This document shows positions 47,389 to 58,300 of a DNA stretch of 64,000 nt, piece by piece. This DNA is from Brienomyrus brachyistius (Eukaryota; Chordata; Actinopteri; Osteoglossiformes; Mormyridae), in assembly GCF_023856365.1 (NCBI RefSeq), contig NC_064537.1, positions 9,312,324-9,376,323 of the forward strand, in the 5' to 3' direction. Position 1 is the first letter of the stretch. The number at the start of each line of letters is the position of its first letter. The notes below the pieces were generated by a model. The model was given only the letters and a program-made list of their open reading frames with translations, did no database searches and had not been told where the DNA came from. The position numbers were made by a program, and so were the translations under genes.

Positions 47389-48730
47389 AGACTGACTTGT
47401 CCATCAAGCCATTCCCGAGAAGAAGACGCTCGCAACCCGATCAGTGTTTGATGCTTTTAAATGGCAGGGAGTTTAATGCCACAGCAGGTTTTTCGTGTTT
47501 ACAGTAGGCCAAATGCTACTTATCTCGTGCCATCTTAGGGTGTAGCTAATGTAGAGTAGAGTCAGTACTTCTTAATGCCTGTCATAGTACTTTTTGTTTT
47601 ATTTGTGGTAGTATGTAAACACGGCTCATTTTTTATTATAAAAATGAGATTTTTGCTCCCACCTTGCTTCACGGTTATTGATAAATTTTTGCTCCCCTGT
47701 TAGGTTTTCTTAGGAAGCAAAAAAAAAAATCTGTTTTAAAATATATTCTTATATGACAATTTATATTTTTTTAATAAAAAAACAGTCCTATTCACTAAGG
47801 TGTTAAATGACAATTGCAAGACAAAAGGAGGAGATGGAGGTGATTAAGCGTGGGGGGAGGGGTGGGGGGGCTGCAACTTGAATATATCCCTGTAAAGCTG
47901 CTTGATGAAAGACCAGCCTATAACCTCCTAGTGTTCTGGTTAAACTGATGCCTTCATTTGTGTCTGTAGAATGTCCAATTATTACATTAAAAGACACACT
48001 TTTGTGTATCATTATCTTTCATTCATTGACTGTTACTATTCCTCATGTGAATGTGCTGTTGAACACAACTATGCTGCAGTAGACAAAAGACCTTAACCAC
48101 TTCATAAAGCCAGAACGCTACCTACTGCTAGACACACACACACGTTTGTATTCCAGTCTTTGTGGGGACTCTCCACTCATTTCTATGGGTATAGCCCTAA
48201 TCCCAGCAGTGACAACCTTACCCCCCACCCAGCCCTGACCTTAACCATAAGTAGAAAACACACTTAACTCACAAGTAGTCAAATACGCCTATCCCCCACC
48301 CACTGAATGACTGTTTCTCTGAAACAGTATCCACCCCCCTGATGACTGTCTTCGATGCAACTCTATCATTAGGGCAGGTCATTAAGCACACACTACCTCG
48401 ACTGACATATTGTACACATTGTACTCAGACACTCATACTGTAATAGGACGGCTGCCTCTTTCTATGTGTTGTTCTTATTTCTTATTTATTACTTTATGCT
48501 GCTAAACTGTTTTTCACTGTTTCTGTAATAGTAACAATAAAGATCTATCTACATCTACAAATACTGAACTTTTCCGCACTCAACGACCATAACGTTCTAT
48601 ATAAATCATATAAATTTCGGATGAATATTCTTATTTTTCAACAAGCAAATGCTTTATAGCTTTGTCTTCTCTTTTGACGCAAAGCTTTCGATGAACGAAT
48701 TGTTTTGCCCCTCACGATACCAAATCCACA
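47389..48730. other. Interval between the osteocalcin gene and wbp11
   Basis: AT-rich 3' UTR and spacer. AATAAA near 47773 is a candidate poly(A) signal for the osteocalcin gene. ART4, SMCO3 and C12orf60, present here in human, were not seen. One dispersed repeat is listed separately. Confidence 0.55.
48135..48260 (-). mobile_element. Dispersed 'GTGGGGACC' fish repeat, copy 3 (reverse)
   Basis: ACACACACACACG, then TTTGTGGGGACTCTCCACTC, ATTTCTATGGG and CCCAGCCCTGACCTTAACC form the complement of the second half of copy 1. Confidence 0.7.
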
Positions 48731-48740
48731 AGCTAGCTGC

Positions 48741-48817
48741 GCGGAAGTGACGTCCTAGGTCTCGCGGCTCAGAAAGTCAGTTTGTCTATTTCCGGTTGTG
48801 ACGCCGCAAAATGGCGG
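48741..48817 (+). promoter_or_regulatory. TATA-less housekeeping promoter of wbp11
   Basis: A CpG-rich patch with CGGAAGTGACGTC (ETS plus CRE-like, 48742-48754), a second ETS-type core TTTCCGG near 48789 and CAAAATGGCGG (YY1-type, 48807-48817). This mix is typical of broadly expressed RNA-processing genes. Confidence 0.65.
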
Positions 48818-48819
48818 AG

Positions 48820-48961
48820 CGTGCGTTTAGCTAACACGTTAGCGCGGCGCCCAAAACACACAGCAAAAATTGTCTTGTACTCATTTTATTGAAAAAGGAA
48901 AAGGAGGGGAAACTTTCTGGGATAGAGGGCTGTGCACCCTCTAATTATTGTATCTAGAAAG
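48820..48961 (+). other. wbp11: wbp11 non-coding first exon (probable)
   Basis: Ends at donor AAAG|GTGCGT (GT at 48962-48963) and would splice to the acceptor at 49262-49263, 21 bases before the wbp11 ATG. The 5' end is estimated from the YY1-type motif. Confidence 0.55.
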
Positions 48962-49284
48962 GTGCGTAGCTAGCTAACACTCGGTATATCCTACCTATTG
49001 ACCCGTATTGATTATTGAGCAAAGAACGCGTTGGATCTTTTTTACTTCAGTATTCAGTGCACAGTCAAGCATTGCTGCATGGTTAACAGGGTGGAAATCG
49101 CGTTATTATCTTTATTTAATGTAGATGCGAACTATGGTAACTCCAACCCTTTAGACAGTAGTTTGATTGGGACTTACGCTAGCAACCCAATCGCAACAGT
49201 TGCATCTGCATTTTTGAGTCGCTTTTAGTTATCTATATCTAGTTTGTCTCTTGTTTGTTTCAGGGCGAAAGAAAGCGTGTAACC

Positions 49285-52200
49285 ATGGGGAGACGCTCGA
49301 CTTCCTCCACCAAGAGTGGGAAGTTCATGAATCCCACTGACCAAGCCAGTAAGTAAAATATTAGTGTTATATTTGTGTAGACAAGGCTGCTGTGTTAGGT
49401 ATGATGGAAAGTCATCTCTATGATCAACTCAGGCATAACCCCGTGTGGTACATATATTGCTGTATACACTAGGATTGTTTTGGCATGGGTTGTCAGGTAC
49501 TCTGGGTCAATCTGACTTCCTTGCTCTCTCTCCCAGGGAAGGAGGCTCGAAAGCGGGAACTTAAAAAGGTAACATTACTCTTGAATGGAAGGTTTTGCAC
49601 AGAAGATGCCATCTACTTCTTTATCGCATGAAATTAATGCTTGCACCTTGGCCTCACCTCTCAGAATAAGAAGCAGCGCATGATGGTGAGGGCGGCTGTG
49701 TTAAAGATGAAGGACCCCAGGCAGATCATCCGAGACATGGAGAAGCTGGATGAGATGGGTAAGACCATCCAGTGTGTCATCTGTGGATGTGCGGTCCACA
49801 GAATCAATACAGAAATCTCTGAGAACTTCATGGTTAGCAGCAGCAGCAGAAAACTTTGAATTCGGTGGTTTAACTGTGACTGCAGCTGGAATCGTTTAAG
49901 CGGTCAGTCCACACACGTTTATGCGGATGCCTCCCTGGTCCTGCCAGAGTTTAACCCAGTGCAGATGCCCCAGCTGAACGAGAAGGTGCTCAGGGACAAG
50001 AGGAAGAAACTACGGGAGACATTCGAGCGCATCGTCCGCCTGTACGAGAGGGAGAATCCCGAGACGTACAAGGAGCTGCGAAAGCTGGAGATTGAGTACG
50101 AGACCAAGCGGGGACAGCTGTCCCTCTACTTCGACTCAGTCAAGGTGTGTGTGATTAAGAGAGATTTGTGATTTAAACTACCCTACATACCTCCCATTCT
50201 TCTTTACTTTATTATTGCGATGGTTTTACACACTTTCTCAAGCATGCAGTGTTCAGGTTGAGCTGTAAATGTCCTCATTGGCTGCCTGCTGTGCTGGTGT
50301 AGTTTCAGATTCTCTCCTTATGTTCCATTCAGCTTGAGAAGGTAGCTTGTAATAATGTAATTGGTTGCAAAAATGTGCGGTCCAGGTGGTTAACATCTCC
50401 GCTGCATTCTTGCCCCTGAGTGTGTTAATTTGTCCTACGCTGTGTTGATGGGCCTGTCTGATGCTTGACTCTTCGAACAGAATGCGGAACTGGTGGAGGT
50501 GGACAGCATCCCCTTGCCAGAAATGCCGCATGCTCCCTCCAGCATCCTGATCCAGGATATCCCCCTCCCCGGAGCACAACCGCCATCCATCCTGAAGAAG
50601 GGCTCCTCGTTTGGGTCTGTACTCAGCCACCATCCTCCAGTCTTCTCGCCGGTTCCCAGTCCAGTCTTCAGGGAGCTGCAGACAGTCCATGTTTTTGCTC
50701 CCTACCTACCGGGAGCTGGGAGGGAGTGAAAACGTGGACCGTCTGGGGGTCCCTGAGGACCGACTTGGGAAACACTGAGTGTTTTTGTGTATCGTCATCC
50801 TCAGTTAGCATTTGTGTTCTGCCCTATGTTCCCTCCGCAGTAAGGGACCGTATGTGTCTGCTTCTGCCCCCACGGTGGCCTCGCTGGCAGGGGTCCCCCG
50901 ACTCCCCCCAGGCAGGAAACCCCCAGGCCCGCCCCCTGGGCCTCCTCCCCCCCAAGTGCTGCAGTTGTACGCTCGCAGAAGGCAGCATTTCAGGAGGGAT
51001 GTGGAATACGGTGCCGACACAGGTGTGCCTCTCTCCTTTTTCTCAGACCTTCACTCCTGTTCTGCAGTGCGGTAAAGACGTTGACCTGCAGCTGGGAACC
51101 CAGTATCTTATGGTGGTGAATGCAGATATACTCACTGCTGTCCCTGGGCAGCCCTTCCTGCCTGTTGATCATGTCACTGTCCTGCAGGCTGAGTGGGTTT
51201 TGAGACTCTGTCGACCCTGAAGGATTAATGGTTAATCTTTTTCATTGTAAAGTCCAGGGAAATCGGGTTTCTGGAAATTGGAGTTTTGGCCTTTCAGTGC
51301 AGTGATTCCTAATCTAGTTCTCGGGGACCCTTGGACGGTTCGCATTTTTGCTTCCTGCCAGCCAGTCCGGGAGGCAGGGAGCAAAAAGATGGACTGGCTT
51401 GCAGTCCCTGAGGTCTGGGCTAGGATCCGCTGCTTTAGAGTCACAGGATGGACACGAGATCTGTGTTAATCCCCACCTTGCTTTATCTACCAGATATAGC
51501 TGACCCCCTCTCGGACAGCGAGGCTGCGATGGATGCCTCACACATGGGGGGGAGGGACAGTGGGAGCGAGAGCGGCGGTGACGGGGACATCGGCGACGAC
51601 AGCGACTCGGACGATGGCGGCGAAGGGGACAGGGACGACGGCGAGGAGGAGAGGAGGCTCATGGCCATGATGATGGGGGAGCGACTGGAGATGGAGAGGG
51701 AACGTGGAGATGAGAGGGAGACGCCCCCCGAGAAACCAGCGGGTGAGAGAGGCAGCTTGTGTTTCCCTGCGTGGATGATTCTCTCTCCGGCTGCGGCTGT
51801 AGTGCGGTTTGCTTCTGGTCTGTGTGAGTTTTTCCTGATCTTGTCGCGTGACACGCAGGACGCAGCGTGAGGTTTGCCGACATGCCGCCACCTGCTTCCA
51901 AAGAGAGGAGGAGGAAGAAGACGATGAAGAAGAGCAAAACCATCACCCCCCTGCAGGCCATGATGCTTCGGATGGCGGGTAGGCGTCCACCCCGTAGCCC
52001 CCCCCCCCCCCCCCCCCGAGCGCCTCCGTGCACAAAATTACAGGTTCACTAACGTTTTTTTTTAATTACAAGGATTTGCTCTTTCTGTTTAGGTCAGTCC
52101 GTTCCCGATGAAGAGGAGGAGGACGAGGACGAAGATGATGAAGGATATACTGACCCGTCAGATGAATCGGATACGGACGAAAGGCCGGTGCCCGATAGCC

Positions 52201-54098
52201 AATCTGTGGCCTCCGTCGGCACGCCTCAAGTCCCTCCGCCTTCCGCGCCAGTCGGCGCGCAGCAGCCTGTCCCCCACATGCAGGCTCCACCTATCACAGG
52301 GCCTCCTCCACTGGGGCCACCCCCTGTTCCACCGATGAGGCCACCTGGCCCACCGACAGGCCCGCCCCCGGGACCCCCTCCAGGTGAGTGATTGGATGGC
52401 ACGGATGTCAATCACGTACATCTGTTATCTTGATATCATGCTAGCATGTAATTTAAAGCCGTGATCTCTGGTATTTGCCCAGAGGCTGGCTATGCCCTAT
52501 AGCTCTAACGGTTATGAGGCGTTCGTTTTTCTCTCGTAAGTCAGAAATTCCGAGTTGAGTGACATCACGTCCGACAATCTCCCGGACGAGCTACCACATC
52601 TCGGAGCAAACATGGCTGCCTCCATGAACACGCTGCTGTGTGTTGTTGCTTTATATTTTAGCAGATTTGGAGTGAGATTATTTTTTCTGAGAGACAAACA
52701 AACAAGAAACACGAACTAGTCAAACCACATTAAAACCTTTCTAAAATATTTTAGTACATTCATAGCGATATTCTTTTTTCGAGAGGCAAACTACAAACAA
52801 ACAAAAGACACTAACAAGTTTGGTAAAAATCTGATATTGCTGCTAGGATACTGTTTACGGTCATGATATGGTATTGTCTAAATCTAACACGTGCAATTAC
52901 ATTAACTGTTAATACATTTAACAAAATAAACATTTAAAAAAATTTATAAAATAGAATTACTGCAGTGTGTAAGCCGCCATGCTGAAATTACGTTACAGGA
53001 AACTTGGACGAGAAAATTCTGTCCGACATCAACATCATAAGAGACGTGTTTCCGACGGGATGTGACATTTTTCGACGATTTTTCCCCATTTGGTGATGTG
53101 ACATTTAAACTTCTCTCCCATCCTTAGGTGCCCCACCTTTCCTGAGGCCGCCAGGGATGCCAGGTGCTATCAGGGGGCCCATGCCTCGGGTGCTACCCCC
53201 TGGACCACCACCAGGCCGGCCACCTGGCCCCCCACCTGGCCCCCCTCCTGGCTTGCCTCCTGGCCCCCCACCCAGAGGACCGCCTCCCCGACTACCTCCC
53301 CCAGCCCCCCCAGGTAAGTTTCTCAGCCTGTTCCTTGTTCCTAACCATACAGTTGACTGTCAATAGTTGGAAAACGGGTGCATTCACCTTTGCTTACGCC
53401 TTTATGATTTGCCCCCCCCAGGAATTCCTCCTCCGCCACCCCGGTCGGGTCCCCCGAGACCCATGGCCCCTCCCCTCTCACTTTTCCCTCCACCACTCAA
53501 CCCGAACGTGCTAAGCGCCCCTCCCAGCATCGTCCACCGGCAGAAACCCACCGGGAACCCTGAGAGCTCCCTGGCCGCCCCCAGCAATCCCTCTCTGCCT
53601 CCGCCCCCCTCTCTGCCCCTCACCCTCCGCCCGGGGGTAATGCAGTTGCCCCCTCCTCCGGGAACCGGTGCCCCACCCTCGGGCGCCAACCCGGCCGGTC
53701 ATCATCACGCGCCGACCATCGAGAAGCGGGCTAACATCACGTCACTGTCTGCCGCCGGGGGTCCCGTGGGCCTGGGCGGGGGGCCGGCCACAGGGGGCGC
53801 TACTATCTCGGCCAAGCCGCAGATCATCAACCCCAAGGCAGAGGTTACGCGCTTCGTCCCCACGGCGCTGAGGGTGCGCCGTGAGAGGGGCGGGGCCATG
53901 GGCGTGGACAAAGGTGGCAGGAAGCCCGGGGAGGAGGGGCTGGGCGGCCAAAAGCAGCAGCAACTCCTGGGGATGTCCGCAGGCTCCGGGAACCCGTTGG
54001 GCTCTCTGGCTGGGGCCGGATCGGTGTCTCAAGCCAGCATGCAGACCAAGGACCAGGTGTACGAAGCCTTCATGAGGGAGATGGAGGGTCTTCTCTGA
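49285..54098 (+). CDS. wbp11: WW domain-binding protein 11 (NPWBP/SIPP1)
   Basis: WBP11 is a nuclear pre-mRNA splicing factor that binds WW proteins such as PQBP1 and also PP1. Eleven coding exons join in frame: 49285-49348, 49537-49568, 49665-49758, 49948-50144, 50481-50614, 50841-51022, 51494-51742, 51859-51978, 52093-52383, 53128-53313 and 53422-54098, giving 741 aa (human 641). The N-terminus MGRRSTSSTKSGKFMNPTDQ is near invariant. A basic helical region (RKEARKRELKKNKKQR to YFDSVK) is followed by IPLPEMPHAPSSILIQDIPL, the first PPGPPPGPPPP WW-ligand, an acidic Asp/Gly/Ser stretch (exon at 51494), the PP1-docking SVRFADMP with TPLQAMMLRMAG, then long PGPPPGRPPGPPPG repeats. The conserved end is AEVTRFVPTALRVRRE and EAFMREMEGLL. 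The extra length lies mainly in the acidic and last exons. Confidence 0.96.
50647..50777. mobile_element. hAT-type MITE in wbp11 intron (same family as 47034)
   Basis: Inverted ends: left CAGACAGTCCATGTTTTTGC, right GGGTCCCTGAGGACCGACTT. Possible 8-bp flanks AGTCTTCT (50639-50646) and AGTGTTTT (50778-50785) agree at six positions. It starts about 30 bp after the donor of the exon ending at 50614. Confidence 0.75.
51300..51432. mobile_element. hAT-type MITE in wbp11 intron (third copy)
   Basis: Left end CAGTGATTCCTAATC and TTCTCGGGGACCCTTGGACG mirror the right end AGTCCCTGAGGTCTGGGCTA and GGATCCGCTG. Copies at 47034 and 50647 share the GGGAC(C)...GTCCATGTTTTTGC layout. Target duplication is not clear. 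Confidence 0.75.
52384..53127. other. wbp11: wbp11 intron, AT-rich
   Basis: The longest wbp11 coding intron. Nothing beyond AT-rich sequence was recognised; flanking exons join in phase 1. Confidence 0.6.
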
Positions 54099-54559
54099 GC
54101 CACCGTGGGGGGACGTGCATGACAGGGACAGCATGAGCGTGGAGGGGGCGGTCTTTCTGAGAAACTCACTCCCTGAAGGACTTGGTGACCTGCAAGCCGT
54201 AGATCTCCTATGTTTAATCTTAGACCTCATTTCACTTTCCCGGTATAGACCCTCGGTTTGAATGGGGCGTGGTCACCTCATCTAGAGGATAGCAGCATCA
54301 ATACACAGGAATGCTAATCTGCAGAAATGAACTACTTGTTCCTTTAAGGGGCACTCAGTGGTAATATCGGAGCTTTTGGGAGTGAGAGTTGTGGCCTGGG
54401 GAGGGGTTGTTTTTATATGCTTATCTTCACATTGTGATGTGACAGTAAATATGACTGGTTATGGGACAGAAGGGGGTTATAAGTCAGCTGTGTTAAGAGA
54501 AAAATCACATTCAAAAGGCTTACAGAAAGATTGTTTCTGTGTTGAAATGTCAAATGAGA

Positions 54560-54565
54560 AATAAA
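54560..54565 (+). terminator. wbp11 poly(A) signal
   Basis: AATAAA about 460 bp after the stop codon, the first such hexamer downstream. Confidence 0.65.
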
Positions 54566-55178
54566 CACTTTAAATGCGACCTGGTGTCATGTCAAGGTTC
54601 ATTGGTTTGTGATATGGGCTACATGTGAATATCATTGCGATAATGCTTATATTCCATTAAGCGCGTAAATTGAATAGGTCTCACGCAACGAAGTGCACGT
54701 TACATGATAACCGCAGACACTGCGTGGTTTTATGGATGGTGGCCGCTGAGCAACGTGAACTTTATAACTAGTTCAGCCTTGCCGACGCCTCTACGTAACT
54801 GAGCAGGGTTCGCGATAATATTCTAAATAAGAATGGTTCATTGTCTGGAAGGTGGGCATGGTTTTAAAACTAAAAATACACGATTAAGCATAAGTGCTTG
54901 CGAAATTGGTGCAATAACATTTCAATAAAATCTAATCAGCATTCACTGGGACCGCTCGGGCACCGACCAATAATACAATGCAGCTACAGTTCAAGAGTTC
55001 AAATATATCACGACTCAAAGTTCCCCTTCTAACACAAAATTTCCCCGTGCAAAACCAACAAGACCAATTGTTGCTATCTGCACGCCAAAAGAAAACGAAT
55101 AAGGGAAAATACAGCGGGCTGTTTTTCTGTAGTCTTTATGCGCCCGTTTGTTGGAGCACGTTCTCTTTTATTCGGCTT

Positions 55179-55186
55179 TCACGTGA
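55179..55186 (+). promoter_or_regulatory. E-box (TCACGTGA) in the tom1 CpG-rich promoter
   Basis: TCACGTGA lies about 140 bp before the tom1 ATG in a CpG-rich stretch (55180-55250). Its core matches the TFEB/TFE3 lysosomal CLEAR motif; function is inferred. Confidence 0.5.
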
Positions 55187-55326
55187 TCGCGCGCACACAG
55201 GTCGCTGCGCGCTCCCGACGCCGAGCGGAGTCCTGGGGGGTTTGAGGAGTCGGCGAGGAGTGGCCTGCCGGAGATCAGCGGGGCAGCCTCAAAGGCAGGG
55301 AAAGTAAAGTGTACGCCAGAAGCAAG

Positions 55327-58300
55327 ATGGACTTTCTTATAGGGAACCCGTTTTCTACGCCGGTCGGCCAGCGAATCGGTAAATATTAAACCCTGATCCG
55401 TGTTAAAGGTTTCCACACAAATCGAAAGTAACCTAAAAGAAAATGATAAAAAAAATAATGGGAAAACGCAGCAAAGACGGATGCTTCATCTTTCATAATG
55501 ACTACAATGTTACTTAACTGTCAGATACTTATTTTCTGATCCTGATCGGAAGGTAACACGGCGTTATGCGTTAGGACAACCCCCGTCTGATTTGTCCGCT
55601 TGTGTTTTTTGGGGGGGTCTGAGTGTTTGAGTTATGGGGAAGTTGGTTCAGTCGTACGCTGTCGTTTCGTGGGCGCCTTCATCTTACGGTCTACAGGCAA
55701 GATGAATAGTTTGCATATTTTACAGAAACTGTATGCACGTCTAAAAACGCATATCAAAGTCAGGAAGGGTTTTGCCCGCTGTGCGGTGCTGCTCGTTCTC
55801 TCTGCAGGCGCACTGGGGGCGGGCGCGATACTGACACCCGGCATAAACATGCCGAAGTTATGTGGCCCCAGTGTAACTTCGACACGTGCTTGTTTTATCT
55901 GACTAGGGCTAAAGTAAAATGAATTTGATTGCCCTTATAATCAGTTAAAGGGAGTAGCGATAGGGATGTGCTCTTTGATTTTCCTGTTGACGAATTGGTT
56001 TCGGGAAGCTGTGTAGCTCTCACTTGGGCTTGGGATTTACCCGTATTCCCCTTTATTTCCAGCGAAGTTTAACTTATCCACCACGTCTACAATCGCTAAA
56101 TTGCGCTAAATTTCTCACCCGCTTTTGCAATCGCAAAACGGCGGGGCACTTTTTCTGTCCCCTTCGGGCCGAGTGTGTGTATCAAAGCAGCTGACGGTCA
56201 CATGAAGTGGAGGGAGAGTGCGAGATCCAGCCAAGGAGGGGTGGAGGCAGCAGTAAGGCAGGATCTGCTACACAAACGACAAAAAAGCGGAATAGATATG
56301 ACTTTTAAACAGGAAGTATAAATCTAGCAGTGCATAACCATTCTCATTTCCAGTGCATGTAAAAATAAACTTCAATAAGTTATTCTCCCTACTTATACCA
56401 TTACGTCAGTCTTCAGTTTTATTTAGCTGCATATATACTTTTACAGGTGGCAGTGTTTATCTTGCAGCCATAAAAAAATAGTACTAAAAATGGTAGGTTT
56501 GTCTTAACGAGTCACAGTTGTATGGTAGAGTTGTATTTCTGATATTTTTTCCGCCACCACGCTGATCTGTTACATCCCAGTCAATTTTTTAAATTCATCC
56601 ATCCATGATCCATAATAGCTACTGGAAAAAGACAGGGGACACCCTGCATGGGATGCTGGTCCATCGCAGGACATACATTCACACTCAGTGGACAATATAG
56701 ATACAATAAAACGTTTAGTGTGGCCAGGGACTTCTGAACCATGTGAATGAAAAACACGCAAGACCCTCAGAGACAGGCACTCTGTGTGAGGCACAAGCAT
56801 TTCGACTGCCTTCCCAGAGCCAGTGTTTAGCCTGAAACCTTGTGTTCTTGTTGCTAGATCGGGCCACAAACGCCTCTCTGCCGACGGAAGACTGGGGCCT
56901 CAACATGGAGATCTGTGACATCGTCAATGAAACTGACGAGGGGTAGGCAGTCGCTCGCCGAGGATGACGCGGGATTTGCTGTCGAGCTTCTGAACGGATT
57001 CCGTTAAAGTGATTTTTGGCGTCACCGCTGTGATGCACGCGGGTCGTCTTATGTTCGTGTCGTAAGCTATCGGTTTAGTTGTTCAGTTGGTGCTGTTGTC
57101 CCATCCTGTCTCTGTTGCATTGTTGCCAAATTTTTTTTTTTCATAATTTGCATTTCAGGCCAAAAGAGGCAGTGAGAGCGATAAAAAAGAGGATTGTGGG
57201 TAATAAGAATTTCAGAGAAGTCATGCTTGCGCTAACGGTGAGTGTCTGATCCGTCTGTGTCCTTATGCCGCCCTGTCCTCTTCCTCCATGACACGTCGAA
57301 GTGAGAATTTCCTCTGGCCCGGTTATGCCCCTCTAGGTCCTGGAGACTTGTGTGAAGAACTGCGGACACCGTTTCCACGTCTTGGTGTCGACCACGGAGT
57401 TTGTGGAGGGAGTTCTGGTCCAGGCCATCCTGCCTAAGAACAACCCGCCAATGATCCTACACGACCGGGTGTTGAGCCTCATACAGGTGTGTCGCGTTGT
57501 GTCGTGTTGTGTCTGTCTGTGAGTGTCTTCGCTTCTCAGAGTGTGCGTGGCAAAACTGGGTGGAAGGAACACGGCCATTTTGTTGGATAGATGAGCTAAG
57601 CAACATACACCAAACTGACACTGGAGATCCAGGCTGTTGCTCTTTTTGCTCCTTGCGTCCTTGGCGCCCAGCTGTGACACTCCCCAAAACTGCCGCAGCT
57701 GCCCCATGTCTCCTGGTATACGTGCAGTTCTGTCTTATTGAGCAGAGAGATTCACTAGGCTGCCTGACTCAGACTTAAGGCCCAAAACACCTTCAGGATA
57801 TTTAGCATACAAATCAATATGACATCATTTTTGTCGATCTCCCTGAAATCTTCGTAGGGTAACAGTCATGCAGAAAGACAGCAAGAGATTCTAACATTAA
57901 CATTATTACACAATAAAATAGTCTATTTTTATTTAAAAATTATCCTGCCAGTCTATTAGCGTCTCTCCTAGCCCTGTGTGAACAATCTCTGACATAACTG
58001 GGCTTGTCCTCCATATCGCCCCTGCCACCCCACTCCCCCCAGGCCTGGGCAGATGCCTTCCGCAGCTCCCCGTCCCTGACAGGTGTAGTCTCTGTGTATG
58101 AGGACCTAAAGAGGAGGGGGCTGGAGTTCCCCATGACTGACCTGGACGCCCTGTCCCCCATCCATACTCCACACAGGGTGCGTACACGCGGAGACTGTAA
58201 CACACTGACATCATAATGCCGTCCCCTAGGAAACCACTTTCACCAAACTTTCTTTCGGCAGAGTGTGCCAGAGAGTGAGTCGTCCACTACGCCCCCTGCT

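Noticed and set aside
51483..54230. Several long antisense ORFs over wbp11 exons
   Set aside because: They are shadows of GC-rich Pro/Gly/Asp-coding exons; the plus-strand exons join perfectly into WBP11.
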